NCBI GenBank assembly: GCA_903847935.1
Contig: CAINEX010000110.1
Span: 1 to 33,804, forward strand
Direction: 5' to 3'
DNA: 33,804 nucleotides
From: an uncultured Spartobacteria bacterium
Lineage (GTDB): Bacteria > Verrucomicrobiota > Verrucomicrobiia > Chthoniobacterales > UBA6821
A program made the position numbers and the translations under genes. Of this stretch, positions 14,536 to 23,697 are shown in pieces (positions within the stretch are counted from its first letter, which is position 1; each line of letters starts with the position of its first letter). The notes under the pieces are model-generated. The model was not told the DNA's origin, ran no database searches, and worked only from the letters and a program-made list of their open reading frames with translations.

Positions 14536-15378
14536 ATGCCACAACTCATCCGTCACCGAACTCACGGAAACGATCTCCACATTGTTCCCGCTGATAAAAC
14601 CCCCACCGATCTTTGCTCGTTCCGCCTCCTGCGTCCGGAAATCGGAGAAACGTTGACGATCTCCGAGCCGGGGCATGAATTGGTTCTGGTTGTACTCTCC
14701 GGTCAGGCCGACATCGTGGTTGGAGAAGAACCATTTATATCAGTGGGTGTCCGTGACAATATCTGGTCCGGTCGTGCTGACTCGGTCTACGCAGGAACGG
14801 GTGCCACCATCAAGGTCACTGCCAGGAAGACTGGCACCGAAGTCGCCGTTGCGGGTGCTAAGTCTCGGGACTCATTCCCTCCCTTCCGCATCAAGCCAGA
14901 GGAGGTGGAGTGCGTCGATGTCGGCTCTGTGGAAACACACACGCGTCGCAGGATCTTCCACATTCTCGGGCATAATGGAGCTGGTCGCTGCAGCAGACTC
15001 CTCGTGAGCGAACTCTATGCCGATCCGGGTTGCTGGTCAGGATACCCTCCCCACAAGCATGACACGGAGCGCCCACCGGAGGAGACCGACTTTCAAGAGG
15101 TCTACCACTACCGCTTCCGGCCTGAAACCGGATTTGGCGCCCAGTTCTGCTATCAGCCTGATGGTGAAGCGCAGGTCGTGATGACACGCAATGGTGATAC
15201 CTTTCTGGTGGACAAGGGCCACCATCCCACAGCGACATCGCCCGGACACGAGGGCTACATCTTCACGATCCTCGTTGGAAAGCACCAACGCTCGCTGGTC
15301 CAGTATTTTGATCCTGCCCACACGCATCTGATGGCCGGCATCCCCGGACTTCAGGCGATGCGAGATAAGTTCAAATAA
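14536..15378 (+). CDS. iolB: KduI/IolB-family isomerase
   Basis: A 280-residue two-cupin protein of the KduI/IolB family, closest in pattern to 5-deoxy-glucuronate isomerase. Metal ligands are visible in the second cupin: GYPPHKHD near residue 173, the Glu in DFQEVYHYRF near 190, and the His pair in VDKGHHPTATSPGHEGY near 230. IolB acts in inositol catabolism, but no other iol gene is here. KduI relatives interconvert uronates, and the neighbours are a glucuronidase, a hexuronate-type transporter and a gluconate-dehydrogenase-like SDR. Isomerisation of a glucuronate-derived compound is therefore a reasonable alternative. It is the first gene of a three-gene operon. Confidence 0.8.
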   Translation: MPQLIRHRTHGNDLHIVPADKTPTDLCSFRLLRPEIGETLTISEPGHELVLVVLSGQADIVVGEEPFISVGVRDNIWSGRADSVYAGTGATIKVTARKTGTEVAVAGAKSRDSFPPFRIKPEEVECVDVGSVETHTRRRIFHILGHNGAGRCSRLLVSELYADPGCWSGYPPHKHDTERPPEETDFQEVYHYRFRPETGFGAQFCYQPDGEAQVVMTRNGDTFLVDKGHHPTATSPGHEGYIFTILVGKHQRSLVQYFDPAHTHLMAGIPGLQAMRDKFK

Positions 15379-15421
15379 ACCCATGTTCCTCCCCCCGGAG
15401 CATAAGGAGTCTCAGTCCGGC

Positions 15422-16696
15422 ATGCCGGAAGCCTCCGCTCCTCATACTCGCCACCCCCTACGGTGGGCTGTGATCGGGTTGATCTTTTGCGCGACCCTTG
15501 TCAGCTACATCGACCGTCAGACGGTTTCGGTCATGGCTCCCGTGCTCTGCAAGGATCTCTCCATGACCAACACCCAGTACGGGGCCGTTGGCTCGTGCTT
15601 TCTTTTTGCCTACGCCCTCTCGATGTGGCTCTGGGGTGGTGTCTTTGACAAGGTGGGAAGCAGGCTTGGCTATACCCTGTCGATCTCGATCTGGTCGGTG
15701 GCCGAGATCGCCCACTCGGCGGTGACGGGAATCTTGAGTCTTGGTTTCCTTCGTGGACTGCTCGGAATCGGAGAGGCCGGCAACTGGCCGGGCGCCACAC
15801 GCACGATTGCCGCGTGGTTCACCAACAAGGAGCGTGCTCTTGGGATGGGGATCGCCAATGCAGGTGCTTCTTTTGGTCCGGCACTTGCCGCCCCGCTGAT
15901 CATTGCTCTCCAGCTTTCTGTCGGCTGGCGTGCGACCTTTATCCTGACAGGACTCTTGGGTATACTTTGGCTCTGGGCCTGGATCTCGATCTATCCAAAG
16001 AACATGAAGTTGGAGAGTGGAAGTCCACACACCTCCGACCAAAGCGAGAAAGGGGATCAATCGACGTCAATCCCGTGGCCAGTTCTCTTCCGACGGAAGG
16101 AGATCTGGGCGATCATTCTGGCGCGTTTCTTCGGTGATCCGATCTGGTGGCTCTATCTGAACTGGCTCCCAAAATACCTTTCAGACGTCCGCCACTTCAG
16201 CATAAAGCAGATCGGGGCCTCAGCCTGGGCACCGTTTCTGGCTGCGGGTGCGGGTGCTCTCCTTGGAGGATGGCTCTCAGGTCAACTCATCTCCTGGGGA
16301 TGGAGCGTCAATCGCGCTCGCAAGTCGGTGATCCTCTTTGCGACATTCCTTCTCCCGGCAGGAGTCGCCGCCGCCTATGTTGACTCACCGATCACGGCTC
16401 TGGCCTGTATCGGAGTGACTCTCTTTGCCTTCCAGTTCTGGGTGAGCAACGTCCAGACTCTCGCGAGCGATCTCCTCCCGGTGGGAGCCGTCGGATCAAT
16501 CGCCGGCTTTGCGGGAACAGCTGCAGGACTAGGCGCCATGATCTTCACCTTCACCACGGGATGGGTGGTCGACCGATTCTCTTACACTCCTATCCTCGTC
16601 AGTGCAGGACTTCTGGCACCGATCGCCACGGGAGCTCTCTTTCTCATGATCGGACAAGTGAGGCGTTTGGATATTGCCCCGGAGAAGATTACCTAG
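15422..16696 (+). CDS. MFS hexuronate-type transporter (ExuT/ACS family)
   Basis: An inner-membrane carrier of about 424 residues with 12 predicted helices. The first helix region reads AVIGLIFCATLVSYIDRQTV, the A-motif-like loop GGVFDKVGSRLGY follows helix 2, and GIGEAGNWPGATRTIAAWF is the signature seen in anion:cation symporters such as ExuT and related sugar-acid carriers. The central loop (residues about 200-225) is hydrophilic. An ATG at 15383, five bases after the isomerase stop, extends the frame by 13 residues; the ATG at 15422 has AAGGAG 12 bases upstream and a normal N-terminal length. It probably imports glucuronate or galacturonate released by the flanking secreted enzymes. Confidence 0.87.
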   Translation: MPEASAPHTRHPLRWAVIGLIFCATLVSYIDRQTVSVMAPVLCKDLSMTNTQYGAVGSCFLFAYALSMWLWGGVFDKVGSRLGYTLSISIWSVAEIAHSAVTGILSLGFLRGLLGIGEAGNWPGATRTIAAWFTNKERALGMGIANAGASFGPALAAPLIIALQLSVGWRATFILTGLLGILWLWAWISIYPKNMKLESGSPHTSDQSEKGDQSTSIPWPVLFRRKEIWAIILARFFGDPIWWLYLNWLPKYLSDVRHFSIKQIGASAWAPFLAAGAGALLGGWLSGQLISWGWSVNRARKSVILFATFLLPAGVAAAYVDSPITALACIGVTLFAFQFWVSNVQTLASDLLPVGAVGSIAGFAGTAAGLGAMIFTFTTGWVVDRFSYTPILVSAGLLAPIATGALFLMIGQVRRLDIAPEKIT

Positions 16697-16709
16697 GAAA
16701 ACATTTCTC

Positions 16710-17483
16710 ATGAAAAAAACACAGGAACGCTTTGCACTCAACGGAAAGAGAGCCCTTGTCACAGGATCCACTCAGGGTATCGGACTCGCCATTGCAAGAG
16801 GACTCGCGGAGTCCGGGGCCTCTGTCATTCTGAACGGACGATCTAGCGAGAAGCTCTCCCCAGTCATCAGCCAACTTTCAGCGGAAGGTCACTCTGTGGA
16901 GGGCTCGGCTTTTGACGTCACGAACCCCGACTCCATCAAAGCGGCGATTGCAAGGCTCACAGAGTCAGGAAAGAACATCGATATCCTGATCAATAATGCA
17001 GGGATCCAGCGTCGCGCCCCCCTTCTCGAGATGACCCTGGCCGACTGGCAATCTGTCATTGATACCAACCTGACCAGTGCCTTTCTAGTCAGTCAGGCGG
17101 TGGCCCCGAGCATGATCGAACAAAGGGGCGGTAAGATCGTTAATATTTGCTCCCTAATGAGTGAATTGGCGCGCCCAACCATCGCCAATTACTCGGCGGC
17201 AAAAGGGGGACTCAAGATGCTTACCCGTTCCATGTGCGCCGAGTGGGCGAAGAGCAACATCCAGATCAACGGACTCGCACCGGGCTACATCGAGACGGAT
17301 ATGACGAAGAGCCTTGTCCAAGATGAGAAATTTGACTCCTGGATACGCGGGCGCACCCCTTCAGGACGCTGGGGATGTGTGGAGGATCTTGTGGGAGCCA
17401 CCATTTTCCTCTCTTCACCGGCCTCCAACTACGTCAATGGACACCTTCTGGTTGTGGATGGCGGCCTGAGCGCCGTCGTCTGA
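16710..17483 (+). CDS. SDR oxidoreductase, gluconate 5-dehydrogenase-like
   Basis: A 257-residue classical short-chain dehydrogenase. The NAD(P)-binding TGSTQGIG lies near residue 16, NNAGIQ near 92, catalytic Ser in NICSLMS near 145, and YSAAK near 160. The C-terminal pattern GYIETDMT...RTPSGRWG...EDLVGA and VNGHLLVVDGG is typical of gluconate 5-dehydrogenases (IdnO/Ga5DH). The TTG at 16674 lies inside the transporter gene, so the ATG at 16710, with AGGAAA about 10 bases upstream, is preferred. In this operon it would reduce a keto-uronate or keto-gluconate made by the isomerase. Its stop is only six bases from the stop of the convergent multidomain gene. Confidence 0.88.
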   Translation: MKKTQERFALNGKRALVTGSTQGIGLAIARGLAESGASVILNGRSSEKLSPVISQLSAEGHSVEGSAFDVTNPDSIKAAIARLTESGKNIDILINNAGIQRRAPLLEMTLADWQSVIDTNLTSAFLVSQAVAPSMIEQRGGKIVNICSLMSELARPTIANYSAAKGGLKMLTRSMCAEWAKSNIQINGLAPGYIETDMTKSLVQDEKFDSWIRGRTPSGRWGCVEDLVGATIFLSSPASNYVNGHLLVVDGGLSAVV

Positions 17484-17489
17484 TCTCCC

Positions 17490-20400
17490 TTATCGGGTCA
17501 ATTCAGGATGCGATGAGTCGGTCTTGAGGGATTCTTGAGTGAGGAGTGGGCGGATTCGGAAAAATGAAATGTCCGCATGTCCTTTTGAATCCTTATCCGG
17601 AGACTCGCAGAAAAGTCCGACCTTAGCCCCCACCCAACGCCCTGGTTTGGCGACGAATTCGGCCCCAAGGTTTTTAAAGACTTTCCCATCCTCACTGAAT
17701 GAGAAACCGCAATGTGCTCCTTCCGTGACATCGACCCGCAGAAAGACTTTTCCGGAGGAAAGTAGTATTGGTGAAGTCTCGACCTCCTTATTTCCCTTGT
17801 CCGCATCAAGGCATTGGGATGAGACAAGACGATATCCATCATCAGTTCTCGTGACAGCAATCGTCGCATAGTCAGACCCAAAAACAACCAGACCGGCCCG
17901 CTCTCCGCGAGATACCGAGGAGAGTTCCAAGCACGTTTCAGCAGCAAATCGGGGAGCAGGAAACTTCTGGAGAAGCAGGTAGGGAGCCAGCCAGAGGTTG
18001 CCATGTACGGCAGAGGTCGCGTTCAGTCTTAGAAAACAGTTTCCCTCATTGAGCGAATACCAATCCGTGCTGGGATTTGCCTGCCACTGCCATTCAAGAC
18101 CAAGCTCCGGTGACCCCGATTTCGGATCAGGAGCAACGATGGTAGCTGGCAGATTCGCTGGCTTTGCATGAGTAATCACGGGTTGCCCCCTGCCGTTTCC
18201 CTGATCCTCTCCGATCAGAGGCCAATCATTTTGCCACAGAACAGGTTCAAGATGAACAACCCGCCCATAGGCCTCTTGATCCTGGAAATGCAGGAACCAC
18301 CAATCGCCGGCCGGAGTGTCAACAAGCGCTCCCTGGTGAGGTCCATTCACCGTTGTTTTTCCTTGGTCCATCACGATTCTTTGTTCGTAGGGACCAAATA
18401 TATTCTTGGCCCGGAAGACGGACTGCCAACCAGTTTTCACACCTCCTGCAGGGGCAAAGACATAATACCAACCATTCCGTTTGTAGAACTTAGGACCCTC
18501 GAGCACCTTGAATCCCTCCAGTTCATCACCGTTGATCAGCACACCGAGGTCATCAGTGCTGGATGTGCCAGCTTCATTAAGACGGATAAGGTTCAATCTA
18601 TTATTGAATCCTGAACGACTTTTGGCCCATGCATGAATGAGATAGACTTTCCCGTCGTCATCCCAAAAAGGACAGGGATCAATGAGCCCCTTTCCGGCCT
18701 TCACCAACACGGGATCACTCCAGGGCCCAGTCGGGTTTTTGGCCGTGGTCACATAGATTCCAAAATCGGGGTCGGGATAGTAGATAAAGTATTTCCCTTC
18801 GTGAAAGCGTATCGATGGGGCGAAAACCCCGTTTCCGGGTTGAGCAACTCCATAAGTGGCCTCGGGCGAAAGGCGAGGCAGGGCATGTGAAACCAACTCC
18901 CAGTTCACGAGATCGGTCGAGTGGAGAATCGGCAGCCCAGGAAGATGAGAAAAACTGGATGAGGTAAGCCAATAGTCATTCCCAACACGGATGGCGTCTG
19001 GGTCGGAATAATCGGCGTAAATGACGGGGTTCTTATAAGTTCCGTTACCCAGGTCTGGAATCCAAGGTGCAGACGTTTGAACACCGGCCAGTATTCTCTG
19101 TAACCAGGCTATCATGCGCGCCTGATAGTCGGGCAGACACTTCGACCAGTCTGCCAAAGCATGAACTCCGCCAGGAATCACGATCAGATCGCAGTCGTTG
19201 CCCGAAGCGTTCAGCTTTTGCTGGAAGTCTCGGGACTGTTGGATGGGAACCGTGACGTCTGCGTCACCATGAATCAACAGATAGGGAGGTAATCCCGCTC
19301 GAACATGATTGATGGGTGAAATATCACGTAGCAACGCCAAGGACTCCGGGGTCACGTTCTTCGGACGATTAAGGAGATTTTGAAGTGAAGAGCTCAGCCC
19401 CCCACGCTGAGTCAGGTCCTGCTCGTGGTTCGTAACGGGAGCAAAACCGATGACGGCTTGAACGGACGTTTCATTGTTGGCAAGCATTCCGGAAAGACAG
19501 GCGAGTTGACCACCTGCCGAATGTCCGATGAGCACAATCCGTTTGGGATCACCCTTGTACTCCGAGGCATGAACCTTGACCCATCGTATGGCGGTCTGAA
19601 CATCATCAAGACAAGCCGGCCACCGGTGTTTTGGAGCCAGACGATAGTTGATTGAGAACCATGTGAAGTCGGCTTTTGAGAGAGGAGCAAACCATGGTGT
19701 GATATCGGCACTACTGCCCGGTTTCAGCGTGCCTCCCTTATCACCACCGCTCCACCCCCCTCCGTGAATCAGGATAGCGATGGGAAACGGACCTTTCCCT
19801 TCCGGAACGTGAGCATCCAGCAAGAGTTTCTCCCCATCTGCCTCCCCGTAGGGAATATCGCGCAGGAGTGTCGAATCGTTCGTAGTCACAGCATTACTAT
19901 TGCCGGGGGGGACTGATTGCATGGAGGACGCTTCTTTCTTCAGCGAGGGAAAGAGCCTCAGAAACTCAACGGCAACCATTTGTCCGAAAATACGTCCACC
20001 TTCCTCCGTAAGATGCGTGGTATCGGGCTTCGGCGAAGTTGTCGGCCGGGCAGCGATATTTCCACCCTCCTTCTTTTGTGGCGTCTTGGGATTGAAGCGG
20101 GCTGATTCGTTCGGGCCAATCTTCTCGCAGTAGGCAGTACTAAGGGCATTCAGATCGATGAGCGGAACCTTTTTAACCGCGGCAAGATTTCGGATGGCCT
20201 CGACATAAGGGGTAAGCGTGGAGACGATCTTGCCATTCCCTGATTTGTCGAAATCCCGCCGGGTCAGGGAAGTGACCAGGATCGGAATCCCACCGATAGC
20301 TCGGACGTCATCAATATACCGCTCCATATTCTGATAATATGTTGTCCAAGGATCGGTTTCACGGTCAGGTCCCTTGCCGGGTTGGTCATTGTGACCAAAC

Positions 20401-21881
20401 TGGATTAGGTAGTAGTCCCCTTTGAGTCCCAGGGCAGGTTCCCAGTGTCCCTCCGCTCTGAAACTCTTTGAACTGCGTCCGTTGATAGCCGTATTCACGC
20501 AGTCCACTTTACCGCACAAATATTTCCCAAAGCCCGCTCCCCAGCCGATGGCATCCGTAACCGTGGAATCTCCCACCAGAACTACCTTGGGAAGTGACAG
20601 GGGATGAGATGAAGAGACCGTAAGGTGTCCTGGGTCCGGCACACCGAGTAGTTTCTGCACTTCAATACCGGCCATGATAAAGGGGCCGACACCCTTTGGG
20701 TCATTTTCCACGACAGGCTCGCTCACGTAATAGTCAAACGAACCGTCACGCGAGCGCCCTAGGGAGTTTGTGTAGCCCAACCCTGCCACCTCGCAGATTT
20801 GAGCAAGGCTCACATCCCCCCCATTCTTCTCCCTCACAAAATTGTCAATAATGCCCCGGTAGCCTCTCATTGCCGGCTGGAGATACTTCTCGCGCGGCAG
20901 ATATCCTTTGTTCATTCCCTTCGCCAGCGCATAGACAAACATGGAGGAGCCGGACGCCTCCAAATAATTTCCCGTACGCCCACCCGCATCGGTCACCTGC
21001 CACCAGACTCCAGTGGATGGATCCTGCCATTTCACGAGGCCATCAACAACCCTACGGAAGATTTCCAAAAGCTTACCTCTCTCCGGATGATCAGCAGGCA
21101 GGTAGTCGAGGGTGTCTACAATGGCCATCGCGTACCATCCGATGGCCCGACTCCAGAAATTTGGGGAGCAACCGGACTTCGGATCGGCCCAGGGCTGCAC
21201 ATGCTTCTCGTCCCAAGCGTGACGGAACAATCCGCTATCGGGATCATATCCATGGTGATCCATGATCATGATCTGCCTTGATGCCTCATCCGCTAGTGAT
21301 GGAACCTTGAACGTGGAAGCGTAGTGGGCAAGGAATGGAGAGGCCATGTAGATACCATCCAGCCACATCTGGGACGGATACCGATTCTTGTGCCAAAATC
21401 CTCCGTCATCAGTCCTCGGTTGAATATCGAGTTGGGCTCTCAGTGACTCGACCGCCTTGGTCCATGACGGCCTCGATTCTCCCCGGTCAATTGCAGTTAG
21501 AAGGACGTTTCCCGGAAAAATGCTGTCCAAACTGGAATCACTCGGAACAAAACCACGGATCTTCCCATCCGCATCAATGTGAGTCGACACAACAAGCTCG
21601 CCGTATTCGGTATAAGATGGGTTCCCCGTGCACTCACCAAGTCGAACCAAGGAGAGAGCCAGGAGAGCCGAGGCGTAATCCCACTTTCCCCGTCGCCCAG
21701 ACTCCGCCCAATGAATGGGATCTCCAAGACGCTTCATTTCTGAAGCAGCAATTTTCTCGGACCATCCTACCGGTGTATGCCCATGAAAATCGTCGAGCTT
21801 TCCTTCGTTTGCAGAGCAATCAACTCTGATGAAAAAAATCAACAGGATGAAAACTCGTAAGAGTCCGAGGGGAGACGTCAT
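17490..21881 (-). CDS. Four-module secreted pectinolytic enzyme (GH105-RGAE-esterase-GH43)
   Basis: A 1463-residue exported protein (hydrophobic signal, residues 7-19). Module 1 (about 30-420) is GH105, unsaturated uronyl hydrolase, with MWLDGIYMASPFLA, RHAWDE and FWSRAIGWYAMAI. Module 2 (about 428-640) is an SGNH esterase like rhamnogalacturonan acetylesterase: VLVGDSTVTD, NGRSSKSF, QFGHND and DTTHLTEEG. Module 3 (about 672-935) is an alpha/beta-hydrolase with HGGGWSGGD, the nucleophile GHSAGG, HGDADVTVP and GGVHALADW. Module 4 (about 948-1230) is GH43 with YSDPDA, LIDPCPFWDD and VLEGPKF, followed by a beta-sandwich (about 1235-1450). All key catalytic residues appear intact. It would deacetylate and trim rhamnogalacturonan and arabinan side chains. 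No frameshift or stop interrupts the fusion. Confidence 0.88.
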   Translation of the reverse strand: MTSPLGLLRVFILLIFFIRVDCSANEGKLDDFHGHTPVGWSEKIAASEMKRLGDPIHWAESGRRGKWDYASALLALSLVRLGECTGNPSYTEYGELVVSTHIDADGKIRGFVPSDSSLDSIFPGNVLLTAIDRGESRPSWTKAVESLRAQLDIQPRTDDGGFWHKNRYPSQMWLDGIYMASPFLAHYASTFKVPSLADEASRQIMIMDHHGYDPDSGLFRHAWDEKHVQPWADPKSGCSPNFWSRAIGWYAMAIVDTLDYLPADHPERGKLLEIFRRVVDGLVKWQDPSTGVWWQVTDAGGRTGNYLEASGSSMFVYALAKGMNKGYLPREKYLQPAMRGYRGIIDNFVREKNGGDVSLAQICEVAGLGYTNSLGRSRDGSFDYYVSEPVVENDPKGVGPFIMAGIEVQKLLGVPDPGHLTVSSSHPLSLPKVVLVGDSTVTDAIGWGAGFGKYLCGKVDCVNTAINGRSSKSFRAEGHWEPALGLKGDYYLIQFGHNDQPGKGPDRETDPWTTYYQNMERYIDDVRAIGGIPILVTSLTRRDFDKSGNGKIVSTLTPYVEAIRNLAAVKKVPLIDLNALSTAYCEKIGPNESARFNPKTPQKKEGGNIAARPTTSPKPDTTHLTEEGGRIFGQMVAVEFLRLFPSLKKEASSMQSVPPGNSNAVTTNDSTLLRDIPYGEADGEKLLLDAHVPEGKGPFPIAILIHGGGWSGGDKGGTLKPGSSADITPWFAPLSKADFTWFSINYRLAPKHRWPACLDDVQTAIRWVKVHASEYKGDPKRIVLIGHSAGGQLACLSGMLANNETSVQAVIGFAPVTNHEQDLTQRGGLSSSLQNLLNRPKNVTPESLALLRDISPINHVRAGLPPYLLIHGDADVTVPIQQSRDFQQKLNASGNDCDLIVIPGGVHALADWSKCLPDYQARMIAWLQRILAGVQTSAPWIPDLGNGTYKNPVIYADYSDPDAIRVGNDYWLTSSSFSHLPGLPILHSTDLVNWELVSHALPRLSPEATYGVAQPGNGVFAPSIRFHEGKYFIYYPDPDFGIYVTTAKNPTGPWSDPVLVKAGKGLIDPCPFWDDDGKVYLIHAWAKSRSGFNNRLNLIRLNEAGTSSTDDLGVLINGDELEGFKVLEGPKFYKRNGWYYVFAPAGGVKTGWQSVFRAKNIFGPYEQRIVMDQGKTTVNGPHQGALVDTPAGDWWFLHFQDQEAYGRVVHLEPVLWQNDWPLIGEDQGNGRGQPVITHAKPANLPATIVAPDPKSGSPELGLEWQWQANPSTDWYSLNEGNCFLRLNATSAVHGNLWLAPYLLLQKFPAPRFAAETCLELSSVSRGERAGLVVFGSDYATIAVTRTDDGYRLVSSQCLDADKGNKEVETSPILLSSGKVFLRVDVTEGAHCGFSFSEDGKVFKNLGAEFVAKPGRWVGAKVGLFCESPDKDSKGHADISFFRIRPLLTQESLKTDSSHPELTR

Positions 21882-21970
21882 CGGAGGATGCTGTTCAAAC
21901 CCTCTCGCAATGGCAAGAACTGCAACCCCCTCAAGGAACCGCGACGAGCACTGAAACGAACTTCAGACGA

Positions 21971-22405
21971 TCAAGCTTTCCCACCGAAGGTGACGTAGTC
22001 GTCCACATCCAGCAGGTCGAACCACCCGCCGATATCTTCACGGGAAGGGGCGATCTTCTTCTGGGCCTCGTGCATGTACTCACGGGTCTCGACGGAGCTT
22101 GGAACTCGCCCCTCTTGCCATGCTGACCATGCCTTGATTTCGAGCTCTGTGTGCTTGTTGATGGCGCTGGCGTTAATCCATTCGAGGATCTCACCGTCTC
22201 CCTTGCCGGCTTTAAGTTCCTGAAGAAGAGCCTCGGGGTCAATCCCGGCAAACTTGATAAAGTGCTCATCGAGGGGGCAGTTGTAGTGATACTCACCGTT
22301 TGTTCCCGCAAGCTGGGCCCGGCCTTTATCAAGCATGCGTGGGAGAATCACATAGCCGCCGAGGCGGGTACGGGGACTGCGAGGAGGGCGAATAGTGAGG
22401 TTCAT
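21971..22405 (-). CDS. DUF5069 protein
   Basis: A 144-residue protein matching the DUF5069 pattern: PRSPRTRLGGYVILPRMLDK near residue 8, then GEYHYNCPLDEHFIKFAGID and a helix-rich end (EILEWINA). DUF5069 proteins are common in Verrucomicrobiota and Planctomycetota; their function is unknown to me. The reading frame stays open upstream to 22618 inside the helicase gene, but those residues are Ser/Arg-rich and unrelated, so the ATG at 22405 is used. It follows the helicase by 49 bases and is likely the last gene of the operon that begins at about 25316. The leader is AC-rich without a Shine-Dalgarno site. Confidence 0.85.
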   Translation of the reverse strand: MNLTIRPPRSPRTRLGGYVILPRMLDKGRAQLAGTNGEYHYNCPLDEHFIKFAGIDPEALLQELKAGKGDGEILEWINASAINKHTELEIKAWSAWQEGRVPSSVETREYMHEAQKKIAPSREDIGGWFDLLDVDDYVTFGGKA

Positions 22406-22454
22406 GGAATGGGTGATGTTGATTGGATTAGGAAAACAGGTGGGTTGGGTCCGA

Positions 22455-23678
22455 CTACCGGCGGCGCTTGGCTCCGTAGCTGTAACCTTTGAGGGTGCGT
22501 GCGCCGCGGATATTCTTGAGGACCTTGGCGGCCTCTTCCTCCTGGAAGAGCATGGTGAAGAGGTAAGGGAAGTTTTCCAGTTTCTCGCGGGGAACTTTCT
22601 GGGCAATGAAGGTCTCAATCGCCTTCACGTGCGGAAGCTCCTCGGCTGTCATGATCGTGAAGGCATCACCCTCGGTCTGGGCACGGCCTGTACGCCCGAT
22701 GCGGTGGACATAATCCTCGGGATGCTGTGGAACGTCGTAATTGATGACATGACTCACCCCGGCGATATCAATACCCCGGGCCGCGATGTCCGTGGCGATC
22801 ATCACCTCATAGCGACCGGTCTTGAATCCATCGAGGGCATCCACGCGCTCCTGCTGGGAGCGGTTCGAGTGCATGACGGCAACCTTATGATTCTCGCTTT
22901 CCAACTGGCGGGCGATGCGGTCGGCACCATCTTTGGTTCTGCAAAAAATCAGCACGCTGTGATAATCGGTACGATCAAGCATGGCCTTGAGAAGGTCGAA
23001 CTTCTGATCGGCAGCCACCGGATAGAAAGCGTGCTTGACGGTCTCGGCCGCAGAGCGACGCGCACCGATGGAAATCTTCTCGGGATTACGAAGACACCAG
23101 GAGGAGAGGCGTTCGATCTCCTCGGGAACGGTGGCCGAGAAAAGAAGTGTCTGGCGCTCCTTGGGACACTTTTCAACGATCCGTCTCACATCGGGAAGAA
23201 AACCCATGTCGAGCATCCGATCGACCTCGTCGAGGACAAGAATGGAAAGATCATCGAAACGGATCTCTCCCTGTTGGATATAATCGAGTAGCCTGCCTGG
23301 CGTGGCGACAATGATATCAGCACCCTTGGCGAGGGCTTCACGCTGGGCGCCGTAGCCTACTCCGCCATAAATCACGACGGTGCGCAGATTGGTGAAGGCC
23401 GCAAATTCCTTGAAGGCCTGCTCAACCTGAAGAGCGAGCTCCCGGGTCGGTTCCAGAATAAGGCAACGGGTCTTTCCGTTGGACTCCCTGAGGAGGCTCA
23501 GGATCGGAAGGCCGAAGGCAGCCGTCTTGCCAGTGCCGGTCTGGGCAGAGGCAATGATATCACCTCCCTTGAGAAGGACGGGGATGGCCTGTGCCTGAAT
23601 GGGAGATGGCTCCACATAACCCATCCGTTGCGCGCCGTGGACAACGGCTTCAAAGAGTCCAAGATCCTGAAATGACAT
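22455..23678 (-). CDS. DEAD-box RNA helicase (RhlE-like, DEVD motif)
   Basis: A 407-residue ATP-dependent RNA helicase core with all superfamily 2 motifs in order: Q motif EPSPIQAQAIP, Walker A SAQTGTGKT near residue 45, PTRELALQ near 95, TPGRL near 145, motif II LDEVD near 169, SAT near 202, FCRTKDGAD near 248, ATDIAARGID near 300 and HRIGRTGR near 330. Motif II has valine in place of the usual alanine. The C-terminal tail is short and basic (SYGAKRRR), as in short RhlE-type proteins involved in ribosome assembly or RNA decay. It lies 19 bases after the phosphopantetheinyl transferase stop. Confidence 0.93.
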   Translation of the reverse strand: MSFQDLGLFEAVVHGAQRMGYVEPSPIQAQAIPVLLKGGDIIASAQTGTGKTAAFGLPILSLLRESNGKTRCLILEPTRELALQVEQAFKEFAAFTNLRTVVIYGGVGYGAQREALAKGADIIVATPGRLLDYIQQGEIRFDDLSILVLDEVDRMLDMGFLPDVRRIVEKCPKERQTLLFSATVPEEIERLSSWCLRNPEKISIGARRSAAETVKHAFYPVAADQKFDLLKAMLDRTDYHSVLIFCRTKDGADRIARQLESENHKVAVMHSNRSQQERVDALDGFKTGRYEVMIATDIAARGIDIAGVSHVINYDVPQHPEDYVHRIGRTGRAQTEGDAFTIMTAEELPHVKAIETFIAQKVPREKLENFPYLFTMLFQEEEAAKVLKNIRGARTLKGYSYGAKRRR

Positions 23679-23697
23679 GAAGCTGGGAATTTAGCAG

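Noticed and set aside
21971-22618. 215-residue version of the DUF5069 protein
   Set aside because: The extra 71 residues overlap the helicase gene and are low-complexity Ser/Arg/Pro; the family begins just after the ATG at 22405.
22395-23291. Plus-strand ORF of 298 codons opposite the helicase gene
   Set aside because: The helicase motifs on the minus strand fully explain the region, and the antisense product matches nothing recognisable.
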